A stretch of 64,000 nt of DNA from Vreelandella titanicae BH1 (GCF_000336575.1 NZ_AOPO01000007.1:124001-188000); one strand, 5' to 3'. Shown: positions 28,191 through 38,841, counted from the first letter of the stretch. A program made the numbers and translations. Notes: generated by a model from the sequence alone, not told the origin.

Positions 28191-30812
28191 ATGCTTAGGG
28201 TAGAGCTACCGGCGCTTATTAGTCGACTGAATGGAATTTCTCGTCATGGCCTCGAGCAGGCCGCCGTGCTGTGCGCAGAGCAGCAAGCACCGGAGGTGAC
28301 CACCGGGCACCTGCTGCTGGCGCTGGTCGACCAGCCGCTATGTGATGTGCGCTTACTGCTGGAAACGCTTGATATTGATGTCGAGGAGCTGCGCGCACGA
28401 ATGGCTGAGGAGAGCCGTCCGCCTCGTGATCTTGAGGTGTCGACACCCAGCTTTTCGCCGTTATTGGTAGAGCTGCTGCAGGACGCGTGGTTACTGGCAG
28501 CCACCGAGTATGGACATCAAGCGCTTCGCAGCGGCGTGCTTTTCACGGCGCTACTGCACAACGCCCCGCGCTATTTAGGTCCGAAGAGCACGGCGCTACT
28601 GGAAGATATCAATCGCGAAAATCTACGCCGCCACTTGGAGCGTCTTACGGCCGATTCAGCCGAAGCACCTCGGGAGGGTGCCGACGCTAAACAACGCCAG
28701 GCTGCTCATCCTGCTGGCGATGACAGCGCACTCGCCCGTTTTGCTACCTCGCTGACCGAACAGGCGCGCAAGGGTGAGCTTGACCCTGTGCTGGGGCGTG
28801 ACCCGGAAATCGACCAAATGCTCGATATCCTGGGGCGTCGGCGCAAAAACAACCCCATTGTGATTGGCGATGCCGGGGTGGGTAAAAGTGCTGTGGTAGA
28901 AGGTTTAGCAGCACGCATTGTGGCGGGACAAGTACCCGCTGCGCTGGCAGGTGTTGAGTTGCTGACCCTTGATCTAGGTGCGCTACAAGCCGGTGCCGCG
29001 GTGAAAGGCGAGTTTGAAAAGCGCCTTAAAGCGGTGATTGACGAAGTCAAAAACGCCCCTCGTCCCACGCTGCTATTTATAGATGAAGCGCACACGCTGA
29101 TCGGTGCTGGTAACCAGGAAGGCGGCGGTGACGCGGCCAACTTGCTCAAGCCCGCCCTGGCCCGGGGCGAGTTGCGTACTATCGCCGCCACTACCTGGCG
29201 TGAGTACAAAAAGTACTTTGAAAAAGATCCGGCGCTGTCGCGGCGCTTCCAGCCCATTGCGCTTTCCGAGCCAAGCGTAGAACAGGCACTGGTCATCCTG
29301 CGCGGTTTGCGGGATGTGTATGAGCGCGCCCACGGCGTGCTGATCGGCGATAGCGGCCTGCGTGCTGCCGCTGCGCTTTCTGCCCGTTACCTGGCCGGAC
29401 GGCAATTGCCTGACAAAGCCATTGATGTGCTGGATACCGCCTGTACCCGATTGGCGCAGGCTCTGGATACCCCGCCCCGCAAGCTAAGCCACTTACAGAG
29501 TGAACATATCGCCGCGCTACGTGAGCGCGATCAGGTCGAGCGTGAACGTCTGCTGGGGCGCGAACCGGATAGTGAACGCCACCACGACTTAACCGAACGC
29601 TTAGCCAAGCTGGAAGAGGAGTTGGCAAGCCTGGAAACTGCCTGGCAAGCGCAGCGCGAATGCGTCGATGCCATTGTGGCGCTACACCGCCAACTGCTAG
29701 AGGCAACGGATAATGATTCCGTTGATCAACTGCCCGAGGGCGTGCATCAAGAACTCGCCGAACGGGAGCAGCAGCTGGCCCAACTGCAAGAGGCGTTTGC
29801 GCTGGTTAATCCCAGCGTTGAAGAGGCGCAAATTGCTCAGGTGATTGGCGATTGGACCGGCGTACCGGTCGAACGCATGACCAGCGACGAGCTAACCCGC
29901 CTCACCGAACTGCCGACCCATCTGGATGCGCTAATCCAAGGGCAGGGCAGTGCCATTGAGCGTATCCATCGCCACTTGCTAACCGCACGTGCGGATCTGC
30001 GCCGCCCAGGGCGGCCATTGGGCGCATTTCTGCTGGTAGGCCCCAGCGGCGTGGGTAAAACCGAAACCGTGGTGCAAATTGCCGACCAGCTGTATGGCGG
30101 TCGTCAGTTTCTTACCACGATCAATATGTCGGAATACCAAGAGAAGCACACGGTTTCACGTCTGATTGGTTCGCCGCCGGGGTATGTCGGGTTTGGCGAG
30201 GGCGGGCTACTCACCGAAGCGATCCGTCAGCGCCCTTATTCGGTGGTGCTGCTGGACGAAGTCGAAAAAGCCCATCCCGATGTGCTTAACCTCTTCTACC
30301 AGGCGTTTGATAAAGGCGAACTGGCCGACGGGGAAGGGCGCGTTATCGATTGCAAAAACGTGCTGTTCTTCCTGACCTCTAACCTGGGCTACGAAGCCAT
30401 CGTTAGCTATGGCGATGACCCAGCAGCGCTGGATGCCGCGCTCTACCCGGTGCTGGCTGAGTTCTTTAAACCGGCGCTATTAGCGCGTATGGAAGTGGTG
30501 CCTTACTTGCCGCTGGACGGCGATACCCTGCGTGACATCGTCAAGGCCAAGCTGGATACCTTGGCAACACGCATCCGTGAGCGCCATCGCCATGCCGAGG
30601 TGGTGCTGGATGACAGCCTGGCCGAGGCAATTTGTAAACGTGCGACGCGGAGTGAAAACGGCGCACGCATGCTGGAGTCGGTGATCGACGGTGAACTGCT
30701 GCCGCCGCTTTCCCGTGCCCTGCTTGAGCGTATGGCACGGCGCGAGAACGTTAGCCGGGTAGTGTTGGGCACGGATGCCGACAGCGGTGTCTTTACTGCG
30801 GAGGTGGCATAG
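28191..30812 (+). CDS. clpV: T6SS sheath-recycling ATPase ClpV (TssH)
   Basis: An 873-residue AAA+ unfoldase. It has an N-terminal Clp-N domain that binds contracted sheath, a first ATPase with Walker A GDAGVGKSAVVEG, a coiled middle region near residues 445-530, and a second ATPase with GPSGVGKTETVV and the sensor stretch NMSEYQEKHTVSRLIGSPPG. ClpV pulls TssB/TssC apart after firing so the sheath can be rebuilt. Its stop lies just upstream of the vasH ATG, whose ribosome site is inside the clpV end. Confidence 0.96.
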   Translation: MLRVELPALISRLNGISRHGLEQAAVLCAEQQAPEVTTGHLLLALVDQPLCDVRLLLETLDIDVEELRARMAEESRPPRDLEVSTPSFSPLLVELLQDAWLLAATEYGHQALRSGVLFTALLHNAPRYLGPKSTALLEDINRENLRRHLERLTADSAEAPREGADAKQRQAAHPAGDDSALARFATSLTEQARKGELDPVLGRDPEIDQMLDILGRRRKNNPIVIGDAGVGKSAVVEGLAARIVAGQVPAALAGVELLTLDLGALQAGAAVKGEFEKRLKAVIDEVKNAPRPTLLFIDEAHTLIGAGNQEGGGDAANLLKPALARGELRTIAATTWREYKKYFEKDPALSRRFQPIALSEPSVEQALVILRGLRDVYERAHGVLIGDSGLRAAAALSARYLAGRQLPDKAIDVLDTACTRLAQALDTPPRKLSHLQSEHIAALRERDQVERERLLGREPDSERHHDLTERLAKLEEELASLETAWQAQRECVDAIVALHRQLLEATDNDSVDQLPEGVHQELAEREQQLAQLQEAFALVNPSVEEAQIAQVIGDWTGVPVERMTSDELTRLTELPTHLDALIQGQGSAIERIHRHLLTARADLRRPGRPLGAFLLVGPSGVGKTETVVQIADQLYGGRQFLTTINMSEYQEKHTVSRLIGSPPGYVGFGEGGLLTEAIRQRPYSVVLLDEVEKAHPDVLNLFYQAFDKGELADGEGRVIDCKNVLFFLTSNLGYEAIVSYGDDPAALDAALYPVLAEFFKPALLARMEVVPYLPLDGDTLRDIVKAKLDTLATRIRERHRHAEVVLDDSLAEAICKRATRSENGARMLESVIDGELLPPLSRALLERMARRENVSRVVLGTDADSGVFTAEVA

Positions 30813-30816
30813 CGCC

Positions 30817-32400
30817 ATGCAGGTAAAGGCTCTTGACCAGCGCAATGCTAGCGAAGCGCAGCCTTTAGCTGGGCTGGCGGCTATGCCCATGGCGCTTGCG
30901 TTGGTTGAAAGTACCACACCACGGGAGCTGCGCTTACGCAGTCGGCAACTGCTGGGTAATAGCCTGGGCTTGGCGTGGGTGGAGTGCCTCTATCTAGACA
31001 GCAGCGGCCGCTGGGTGGGCCGTGATAATAGTGAGGCGCGCTTCAACTGTGATGAGTTTAGTCACCCCTACGCCCATGCCATCCGCAGCGGTAAACCGGT
31101 GACACTGGGCGTGGGGGAAGCGCGTACCCGGCTTGATCATCCCGGTTTTCAAGCCCAAATAGCCTCCCTCAGTGGCGACTTGCGGCTACACGTGAGGCCG
31201 TTACGACTCCAGGACAGTTCGCGGGAGTGGCTAGGCGTGCTGGCCTTCGTCACGGAAGCGGCAACCTTGACGAACCTCATGGAGTGTAGCGATTTTGTCG
31301 CTTTTGAGGCCCTGCTGTGTCGGTTGTGGTCGCGCCTGGCAAGCAGTCAGGGAGAGCGTCAGAAATCAGCGGTATTGCGTGACTCGTTAGCCAAGCTCAA
31401 CGACAACACCCGGCGCCAGGGGTTAGCGGCCAAGCTTGCGAGTGATTTGCTGGGTAACTCCATCGCCATGCAAGAGCTTCGGCAGCAGGTGATTCGTGCG
31501 GCCGAAACCAATTTAGCGGTGTTGCTCCAGGGCGAAACCGGTACCGGCAAAGACCTCGTGGCGAGAGCGATTCACCGTTTCTCGGCACGCGCCAAGGCGC
31601 CGTTCATGGCGATTAACTGTGCCGCGATCCCCGAGTCGCTGCTCGAGTCGGAGCTGTTCGGCCACTCCAAAGGGGCGTTTTCAGGCGCTGATCAAGCCAG
31701 GGAAGGGCTCATCGCCCAAGCCGACGGCGGTACGCTGTTTCTGGATGAAATCGGCGATATGCCGCTAGCGCTGCAAGCCAAACTGCTCAGGGTGCTGGAG
31801 AGCGGCCGCTATCGCCCCTTAGGGTCGAATGAAGAACGCTGTGCAGACCTGCGTCTTATTGCGGCTACCCATCAGCCGCTACGCGAGCAGATCAAACAGC
31901 AGCGGTTTCGCGCTGACCTCTATTATCGCTTAGGCCAGTTCCCGCTTTCGCTGCCTTCGCTGTCGGCACGGCGTGAAGACATCGCCTTTCTGGCCGAGCA
32001 CTTTGTTGCTGATTTCTGTGCACGGGAAGAACGCAGTGAGATGGGCATCACACCCGCCGCGTTGCGGCAGCTAAAAGAGCGTGATTACCCCGGCAACGTG
32101 CGTGAGCTCAAAAACTTGATCGATTATGCCTGCGCCATGACCCCCGCCGGTGGCGATATTGAAGCCTTGCTCCTGCCCAGCGATACCGCCAGTGGCGCTG
32201 ATTCAGCGACATCAGAAGCCAGCGGCACGCTGAATAAGATCCATGATCTGCGCCAAGCGGTTCGCGATTATGAAGCGCAATTGATTAGCCAGCGATTGCT
32301 TTACTACGGCGGGAATCGTGCCCTTGCAGCAGAGAGCCTGGGAATACCCAAGCGAACGCTCTCCCACAAATGCCAATTGCTAGAACTGGATGCTAAATGA
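30817..32400 (+). CDS. vasH: Sigma-54-dependent T6SS activator VasH
   Basis: A 527-residue enhancer-binding protein. A GAF-like N-terminal region of about 200 residues is followed by the AAA+ domain with Walker A GETGTGKD near 239-246, Walker [13 protein letters not shown] and a C-terminal Fis-type helix-turn-helix ([18 protein letters not shown]). The sigma-54 contact loop reads GAFSGA rather than GAFTGA. I use the ATG at 30817 because GGAGG lies upstream; the longer frame overlaps clpV. Vibrio cholerae VasH drives hcp from sigma-54 promoters, and this locus has such a promoter with phased dyads before hcp. Confidence 0.93.
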   Translation: MQVKALDQRNASEAQPLAGLAAMPMALALVESTTPRELRLRSRQLLGNSLGLAWVECLYLDSSGRWVGRDNSEARFNCDEFSHPYAHAIRSGKPVTLGVGEARTRLDHPGFQAQIASLSGDLRLHVRPLRLQDSSREWLGVLAFVTEAATLTNLMECSDFVAFEALLCRLWSRLASSQGERQKSAVLRDSLAKLNDNTRRQGLAAKLASDLLGNSIAMQELRQQVIRAAETNLAVLLQGETGTGKDLVARAIHRFSARAKAPFMAINCAAIPESLLESELFGHSKGAFSGADQAREGLIAQADGGTLFLDEIGDMPLALQAKLLRVLESGRYRPLGSNEERCADLRLIAATHQPLREQIKQQRFRADLYYRLGQFPLSLPSLSARREDIAFLAEHFVADFCAREERSEMGITPAALRQLKERDYPGNVRELKNLIDYACAMTPAGGDIEALLLPSDTASGADSATSEASGTLNKIHDLRQAVRDYEAQLISQRLLYYGGNRALAAESLGIPKRTLSHKCQLLELDAK

Positions 32401-33056
32401 AAGTGACATTCGTAAGTTGCCGATGGCAGCACAGGCTATTGATTTGCCTCTGGCTACTAAGCATGAGCAGCGCACTACAAGCAGAGGATAGCGCGGCGGT
32501 ATTGGAACAGGCGCATCAGTGTGGCCAAGAAAGCTCCCGTTTGGATCGCCTGGGGTGCTACGACAGTCTGTTCCTGGACGAGCAGAGCACGCCAAGTGAT
32601 AGCGCTGAATTGCCGCCACTTTGGCACGCAGTTGTCAGCCAAGAGGAGAAACGCAATCCCGATGACTTTGGCCTGATAGTCAGCGCCGAGGGAAGCCAAG
32701 TATTAATGACGGTGCCCGCGCGGGGCACAACGCCTCCGCGGCCCGTATTAGTACTGGCCTGCGAGAAGTTAATTACCCGCTTCCAGGTGCACCTGCCCAA
32801 TGCCTTGGATACGCCCCGCGTGTCGTTGCGGGTCGTCGCGGATGGACGTGATGTCTCTCAACAATGGCGAGTGCGCGATGACGGCCACGTGGTAAGCGGT
32901 GGGCGCGGCCTGCCCGCCATTGAAACGCTGCGGCAATTATTGAGCGCCAACGAGCTTGTGTTGAGTAGCGACGCAGCGGCTCTGGACGGGCTGCGTTTTG
33001 ATGTATCAGGACTGCGTCAGCAAATTCAACCGCTTCGCAGCGCCTGTCGCTGGTAG
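32397..33056 (+). CDS. tagO: T6SS-associated protein TagO (VasI)
   Basis: A 219-residue predicted periplasmic protein with an N-terminal hydrophobic signal (LLICLWLLSMSSALQAED). The segment QESSRLDRLGCYDSLF is the family pattern RLxCYD, and the end LRFDVSGLRQQIQPLRSACRW is typical of VasI/TagO. The position between vasH and tssA is the same as in Vibrio cholerae. Its role in T6SS is not settled. It overlaps the vasH stop (ATGA). Confidence 0.88.
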   Translation: MKVTFVSCRWQHRLLICLWLLSMSSALQAEDSAAVLEQAHQCGQESSRLDRLGCYDSLFLDEQSTPSDSAELPPLWHAVVSQEEKRNPDDFGLIVSAEGSQVLMTVPARGTTPPRPVLVLACEKLITRFQVHLPNALDTPRVSLRVVADGRDVSQQWRVRDDGHVVSGGRGLPAIETLRQLLSANELVLSSDAAALDGLRFDVSGLRQQIQPLRSACRW

Positions 33057-33074
33057 TGGGTATAGGAGTTCGTG

Positions 33075-34538
33075 ATGCGTATAACGGCGGATAGTCACCT
33101 TGAACCCCTGCTAGCGCCTCTGCCTGCCAATGAGCAGGGCGAGGAGATCGGCGTTGTGCTGGAGGACAGCGCCGACTACCTGCGCCTTGAGGCTGAAATG
33201 ATGAAGGTCGGCTCATTGCAGCACCAAGACGTTGATTGGGATACGGCAGAAGCATTAGCCATCACTATGCTCAGCCATAAGGGCAAAGACCTAAAGGTGT
33301 TGGGACACTTGCTGCACTGCCTGCAGCATGAAGGCAATGGCGTGCGTTTCGCGCTTTCCCTAAGGCTGCTGGCCGGTTGTCTTGAAGCCTGGTGGGCGTT
33401 GGCATACCCCTTCAATGGCGCACGTGGGGCTAAGTTGCGGCCCAGGCTGTTCCAGCAATTTACCCAACGCACGCTGAAGCTTGCCGCGGGCCTCGACTTT
33501 CATAATGCCGAGGATGAGTTTCTGGCCTGCCGCCACTCGTTGGAAAACCTGCAAACGTTAGCCGCGGACAAGCAGTTGCCCGCTGACTCACTTGACGAGC
33601 TGATGCGCCTGCTGGATGAAAAACAGCCTAATCAAAACCGTGCTGCATCGGACTCTCAAGGCGGCAACGCGTCCGGTGGCGATGCACGGACGGCCGCGTC
33701 TTCTTCCTCCAGCGGGGCTGAAAAGGTTGAGCAGCCCGGTGGGGCAAAAGTCCCCGAACTGCGTCTGGAGGCGGGCAATGAGCGCGCCAACCGCCAGTCT
33801 CTGCTCAAAATGGCCGATTTTCTAAACGAGCAAAACCCGGGCGAGCCGCTGGCATACCGCTTGCGTCGCTATGCCATCTGGAGCGCCATCCAGGCGTTAC
33901 CTGCTGCAAGGGAAGGGGGGCGTACCGAGTTAGCCCCTGTGGCTGCTGACCGTGTGGCGGATTATCGAGAGGCGCTTTCCCGGGGCGGTGACGAAGCGCT
34001 TTGGCAGCGCATAGAGAAAAGCGTTGCGGTCAGCCCCTACTGGCTAGAAGGACACCGCTTGAGTGCCGAGCTGGCCAAGCGCCTAGGGCGGCCGCGGTGC
34101 GCTGAGGCTATTCGCGATGAGTCGGTGCGGTTTGTGGAAAGGCTCCCCGGTATTGAGTCGTTAACGTTTAACGATGGCTCGCCTTTTTTAGATAAGGAAA
34201 CACAGCAGTGGCTGTATAGCGGTGCTGGCAACGGCGTAAATGACGGCGCCGGTGGCGGTGAAGCATGGCACGCGGGGTTAGAGGAAGCGCGTAGCTATAT
34301 GGGGAGTGAAGGGTTAGGGCCTGCCTTGCAGGTGCTTGACCAGGGGTTAGCGTCGGCACGCTCCTTGCGCGAGAGCACGTACTGGCGCTTGGCCAGCGCT
34401 GATTTGCTGCAGGAGGCGGGGCTAGAAACGCTCGCCCAGCAGCACTACAGCACGCTGCACCAAACTGTTAATGAACTTGATTTAGAGCAGTGGGAACCAG
34501 CGCTGGTTTCGCGGCTTCAGGCATCGCTTAGGACATGA
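33075..34538 (+). CDS. tssA: T6SS protein TssA (VasJ type)
   Basis: A 487-residue TssA. The N-terminal ImpA domain is present (LAITMLSHKGKDLKVLGHLL and LEAWWALAYPFNGARGAKLR). A low-complexity Ser/Gly linker near residues 195-225 separates it from the C-terminal VasJ part (PYWLEGHRLSAELAKRLGR). TssA primes tail assembly and sits at the growing end or the baseplate. The ATG at 33075 has AGGAG six bases upstream; a GTG one codon earlier is the alternative. Confidence 0.92.
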   Translation: MRITADSHLEPLLAPLPANEQGEEIGVVLEDSADYLRLEAEMMKVGSLQHQDVDWDTAEALAITMLSHKGKDLKVLGHLLHCLQHEGNGVRFALSLRLLAGCLEAWWALAYPFNGARGAKLRPRLFQQFTQRTLKLAAGLDFHNAEDEFLACRHSLENLQTLAADKQLPADSLDELMRLLDEKQPNQNRAASDSQGGNASGGDARTAASSSSSGAEKVEQPGGAKVPELRLEAGNERANRQSLLKMADFLNEQNPGEPLAYRLRRYAIWSAIQALPAAREGGRTELAPVAADRVADYREALSRGGDEALWQRIEKSVAVSPYWLEGHRLSAELAKRLGRPRCAEAIRDESVRFVERLPGIESLTFNDGSPFLDKETQQWLYSGAGNGVNDGAGGGEAWHAGLEEARSYMGSEGLGPALQVLDQGLASARSLRESTYWRLASADLLQEAGLETLAQQHYSTLHQTVNELDLEQWEPALVSRLQASLRT

Positions 34539-34595
34539 CCTCAGGGTATGGCAACGATGATCGACTTTATCACTAGGGACGAGGATTAAAGGCTC

Positions 34596-37500
34596 ATGTG
34601 GGGAACATTGAAATCAAGGCTGAGCCGCTGGGTGCCCGGCTTTTCACGTGCACAGAGCACTCACAATCGCGCCAAAGCGCAAGCTAACAGAGTCAAGGGG
34701 CTAGGGCGGCTTTCCATGGCCATGTGGGGCGTATTAATCGTGCTCCTATTAGTGGCTATCTGGTGGTTAGGGCCTAGTTGGGAAGTGCGAGACAGCTACC
34801 CATTAGGCCCCTGGGTCAATCGGTTACTGGCTACCTTGGCGCTGGCAACGTTAGTGGCGGTGATTTGGGGCGTTCGGCTTTCCCGTCGACTGCGCAAAGC
34901 CGATGAGCTCGCGCAGGATATGGAGTCGCAGCAGTCAGACCCTATTCAGGAGAGTATCGACCAGCAGGAAACCTCGCTGAACAACGTATTATCCGAAATC
35001 ATTGATAGCGTTGGCAGTGGGGACAGCAGCCGCTATCGCCTTCCCTGGTATTTGGTCATGGGGGTCGAAAACGCGGGCAAAACCAGCTTGGTCAACCGCT
35101 CTGGGCAAAACTTTGCGCTGTCCAATGTCATGAAAGCCTCTGGCATCAGCAGCAAGAAAAACCGCTTTGGTTTTGACTGGTGGATTGGCGATAAAGCGAT
35201 ACTCATCGACCCTGATGGCGAGTTATTGACCCAAGGCGCACTGGAAACTGGCGAGCCTGACGAACTGAATAGCCGCCTATGGGATCACTTCACCGAGTGG
35301 CTAGAGCGTAACCGCCCACGCCGCCCGCTGGACGGCGTTGTGCTGGTGTTGGATCTAGCCCGTCTTAGCCACGCCCAGGTAGCCGTTCGTAAAGCGTACG
35401 CGACGCTGTTACGTAGCCGCCTGCGCGAGTTGATGGAGCGCCACGGCAGCCGGTTACCGGTTTACGTCACCTTTAGCAAAATGGATTTGCTGCACGGTTT
35501 TGACGATTTCTTCCGCCATTACTCCCGTGCTGCACGGCGGGCGCCGTTAGGCTTTACCTTCTCGGCTAAATCCATTGATACACCGGGACAGTGGGAAGAA
35601 GAGTTCGCCGCCGCTTACGACAACATGCTGGAACGCCTTAACCGCGCAATGCCCACCATGCTGGCAGAGTGCCGCGACCGGGAAGAACGGGAGTCGGTGT
35701 TTCGCTTTGTGCGCCAGCTAGCAGGGCTGCGCGATGTGCTGCTCGGCTTCCTCAACGAAGCGCTCTCCAGCGACCGCTTTTCCACCGCGGCGATTGTACG
35801 CGGCACGTATTTCACCTCGGTTTATCAGCAGGGGGTGCCTGAAGATCCTTTCGTGGATGCTGCGGCACGCCGTTATGGCATGTCCGAAAGCGTTCAGCCT
35901 GCGCACCGTGCGACGCGCAGCGCGCTGTATTTCACTGAAGAACTGTTTGAGAAAGTCATTTATCCAGAAGCGGGGCTGGCCGGTGATAACGCCAAAGTCG
36001 CCCATCGCCGACAGCGTATTCGCCAAGCATGCATTGTTGGCTGCATGTTAGTGGCTGCGGTAATGATCGGTGGGTGGAGCCATTTCTACCAGAAAAACGC
36101 GACCTCGCTTTCCACCGTCGAGCATCGGGCGGAAACTTTCCTGGCCACTCACCCGGAAGAGTTCCAGAGCGACGACCCAACGGGCTACGAAATGCTGGCG
36201 CCGTTGGATCGCCTACGCGATGCGATGCAAACCTTCGAGGGCTACCGTACACACACACCTTTCCTTGCTGATATGGGGCTTTATCAAGGCCACATTATTG
36301 GTGGCCAGTTAGAGAATGCTTACCTCGCCATGTTGGAGTACCAATTCCTGCCGGCGTTGATGGTGGGCATCATGGATGACATGAACCGCGAAGAAGAGGG
36401 CAGTAACGCCAAGCTGGCGCTGCTGCGCATTTTGCGCATGATGTCTGACGCCAGCGGCCGCCAGCCCGAACGCGTACACGACTATATGGCACAGCGTTGG
36501 CAGTCGGATTTCCCCCAGCGTGGTGAAATCCAAGACCGCTTACTGGCTCATTTAGATTACGCCCTGCAGCACAGCGATTTGGAAAGCCGGGTTGCCGCTG
36601 GTAATCGGCGCGCTGAATATGCCATGGCGCCACTACGCGGCAGCTTAGTCGCCGCGATTGACGACCTATCACGCCTGCCGATGGATGAGCGGGTCTACGC
36701 CACCATGAAAGCTGACAGTAGCCGTCGCGGAGACCCTCTCGACCTGCGCCGTCAGGTGGGGTCGATGTTCAACACGGTGTTTATGGCGCGTAACGATGAG
36801 CCCTCGTATGTGCAACTGCCGTATCTGGTTACCCGGGGTGGCTTCGAAAATCACTTCCTGCAACAGCTTGATAGGGCAACCGAGCTAGCGCTTATCGACT
36901 TGTGGGTATTGGATCAGCGCGAAGACATCAACTTCAGCAACGCTGACCGTCAGCAACTGCAAAACGCCCTGCGTGACTATTATGTCAGTGACTATCGCGT
37001 GAGTTGGCGTGATGCCCTGCGCAATACCCAGCTTGTGCCCCTACCGGACATTCATCAGGCGGCGGTGGTCGCCGATGCGCTGGTCAGCGCCGAGCGCCCG
37101 CTAGACCGTCTGTTAGCAGCGGTCGAGCAGAATACCCGTCTCTATCCGGAACTGCCTGCAGATGACGAGGAAGCCCGTGAAGCGCTGCAGCGTTCACCGC
37201 GCTATCAGCTTGCTCACGATATCGAGCAGCAGTTTACCGCGATTAACAAGCTCTCCAATCCTCAAGAGGGGGATCCCTCCTCCCTGGAAGAGATCAAATC
37301 GGCGGTAACGGAGCTGCGTGATTACCTGCTTGATATAGAAGAAGCCAGCGACCCAGGGCGCGCCGCTTTCATCGGCGCGCGTGACCGCTTATCGCTGCGC
37401 GGTGATGACCCTATTTATCGCCTGCAGCGTATTGCTGACAGCTCGCCCGAGCCTGTCGCAAGCATGTTGAAAAGCCTGGCGGATCAAAGCTGGCAGCTCA

Positions 37501-38246
37501 TCATGGCAAGCGCTATCAGTCACCTGGAAAATATCTGGATAGATGAAGTGGTGGCTCCCTACCAGGAGCGTTTAGCCGGGCGCTATCCGCTGGTGCCCAG
37601 TGCAAGCCGGGATGCTTCGCTAAGCGACTTTGAAGCCTTCTTTGCTCCTGAAGGTATCCTCGACAACTTCTATCAGGATAACTTGCAGCCCTTTATCGAA
37701 GGTGCGCCTGAGCAGTTGGTGGATACCCAGGGTAATTCGCTACTGCGTGAGAGCGTGTTTGCCGCTGTGTCACAGGCGGAACAAATTCGCCGTGCCTACT
37801 TTGGCCCTGATGGCGCACTAGACGTCGAGTTCTCTCTTGAGCCGATCAGCTTAAGCCCCGACAAGCGGCGCAGTGTGATCAGCGCCGATGGCCAGCTCAT
37901 TGATTACACTCACAGCGCCAGTAGTCGGGTCTCCATGATTTGGCCAAATACGTTGCGTGGCGGCACGGATAGCCGCATCACCATGGTGCCCAGCCAGGTA
38001 AATCACTCGCCGCGGAGTATAACCCGCGATGGCGCCTGGGCTTGGTTCCGGCTGTTGGAAGAGGCAAACATCACCAGCGTTAATGAGCGTGAGTTAGAGC
38101 TACGTTTCAACGTGGACGGGGGCGCTATGCGTTATCGCCTATTTACCGATAGCGCCCCCAACCCCTTTACCCGTTCGCCCGCCGCAGGCTTCCAGTTACC
38201 GTCGGCACTCTATGCAGAACGAGGGCCCTATGCTGACGAAACTTAA
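34596..38246 (+). CDS. tssM: T6SS membrane protein TssM (IcmF/VasK)
   Basis: A 1216-residue inner-membrane protein. Two helices lie near residues 35-55 and 70-95 and a third near 470-490; a cytoplasmic NTPase domain between them has Walker A GVENAGKTSLVN. The large periplasmic part ends with the ImcF-related C-terminal domain (GAWAWFRLLEEANITSVNER), which contacts TssJ. It spans the cell envelope as the core of the membrane complex. The tail overlaps the next gene by 17 bases. Confidence 0.96.
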   Translation: MWGTLKSRLSRWVPGFSRAQSTHNRAKAQANRVKGLGRLSMAMWGVLIVLLLVAIWWLGPSWEVRDSYPLGPWVNRLLATLALATLVAVIWGVRLSRRLRKADELAQDMESQQSDPIQESIDQQETSLNNVLSEIIDSVGSGDSSRYRLPWYLVMGVENAGKTSLVNRSGQNFALSNVMKASGISSKKNRFGFDWWIGDKAILIDPDGELLTQGALETGEPDELNSRLWDHFTEWLERNRPRRPLDGVVLVLDLARLSHAQVAVRKAYATLLRSRLRELMERHGSRLPVYVTFSKMDLLHGFDDFFRHYSRAARRAPLGFTFSAKSIDTPGQWEEEFAAAYDNMLERLNRAMPTMLAECRDREERESVFRFVRQLAGLRDVLLGFLNEALSSDRFSTAAIVRGTYFTSVYQQGVPEDPFVDAAARRYGMSESVQPAHRATRSALYFTEELFEKVIYPEAGLAGDNAKVAHRRQRIRQACIVGCMLVAAVMIGGWSHFYQKNATSLSTVEHRAETFLATHPEEFQSDDPTGYEMLAPLDRLRDAMQTFEGYRTHTPFLADMGLYQGHIIGGQLENAYLAMLEYQFLPALMVGIMDDMNREEEGSNAKLALLRILRMMSDASGRQPERVHDYMAQRWQSDFPQRGEIQDRLLAHLDYALQHSDLESRVAAGNRRAEYAMAPLRGSLVAAIDDLSRLPMDERVYATMKADSSRRGDPLDLRRQVGSMFNTVFMARNDEPSYVQLPYLVTRGGFENHFLQQLDRATELALIDLWVLDQREDINFSNADRQQLQNALRDYYVSDYRVSWRDALRNTQLVPLPDIHQAAVVADALVSAERPLDRLLAAVEQNTRLYPELPADDEEAREALQRSPRYQLAHDIEQQFTAINKLSNPQEGDPSSLEEIKSAVTELRDYLLDIEEASDPGRAAFIGARDRLSLRGDDPIYRLQRIADSSPEPVASMLKSLADQSWQLIMASAISHLENIWIDEVVAPYQERLAGRYPLVPSASRDASLSDFEAFFAPEGILDNFYQDNLQPFIEGAPEQLVDTQGNSLLRESVFAAVSQAEQIRRAYFGPDGALDVEFSLEPISLSPDKRRSVISADGQLIDYTHSASSRVSMIWPNTLRGGTDSRITMVPSQVNHSPRSITRDGAWAWFRLLEEANITSVNERELELRFNVDGGAMRYRLFTDSAPNPFTRSPAAGFQLPSALYAERGPYADET

Positions 38247-38841
38247 GCAGTGGCTCTCCCCCTCAGCTAGCACGACCCATGACCACCCAGGTGGTCATGT
38301 GGATAGCGGCCCTGATGTTAATGGCCAAGCATCTTCCCGCGCGCTTGAAAGCGCCCGCGAAGGGGATATCGATAGTTTTATCGAAGCCGTCCAGCGTGCC
38401 GATGCAAAAGGGCATTCGCCCTGGGTACTGCGTGACAAGGCCTACCTGGATACGCTGCGCCGTGCTCTGGAATTTACCTTGCATCGCCAGGTGTGGTTGC
38501 AGCGCGAGCAAGAGCACGTTGAGCACTGGCAGGGGCGTTTACTCGCCCTGCGCCATGGGGATGGCCCGCCGCTGGGAATGGTGTTGGCGTGCCGACCCGA
38601 TGACGAAGCCGCCTGGCAGCTGCGCTTCTTCTTTATCAGCCAAGAGTGGAAAGGCAGCGGCCATGGTGCGCGCCTGCTGACCGCTGCGCGGCTGAGTTTA
38701 AGCGGTGTGCCGCTACAAACGCGGCTACCACTGGTGTGCCACACGGCGATTCAAAGCCTGGAAGCGGCGGGGTTTCAACGAATGTACGTCGATGCTTTTG
38801 AGGTAGCGAGCTACGAAGCGCCAGCAAAATGGGATGAGTAA
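38230..38841 (+). CDS. GNAT-like acetyltransferase protein in the T6SS operon
   Basis: A 203-residue protein starting at MLTKLKQWLSP inside the tssM end, which indicates coupling to the T6SS operon. Residues from about 105 on look like a GNAT fold: LRFFFISQEWKGSGHGARLL has the acetyl-CoA pyrophosphate loop (RGxGxG/A-like), and the later IQSLEAAGFQRM resembles the conserved end of the fold. The N-terminal 100 residues are alpha-helical and unassigned. In Vibrio cholerae this position holds vasL, which is unrelated in my reading. It could acetylate a T6SS part or effector, or be a non-catalytic scaffold. Function is not known. Confidence 0.6.
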   Translation: MLTKLKQWLSPSASTTHDHPGGHVDSGPDVNGQASSRALESAREGDIDSFIEAVQRADAKGHSPWVLRDKAYLDTLRRALEFTLHRQVWLQREQEHVEHWQGRLLALRHGDGPPLGMVLACRPDDEAAWQLRFFFISQEWKGSGHGARLLTAARLSLSGVPLQTRLPLVCHTAIQSLEAAGFQRMYVDAFEVASYEAPAKWDE

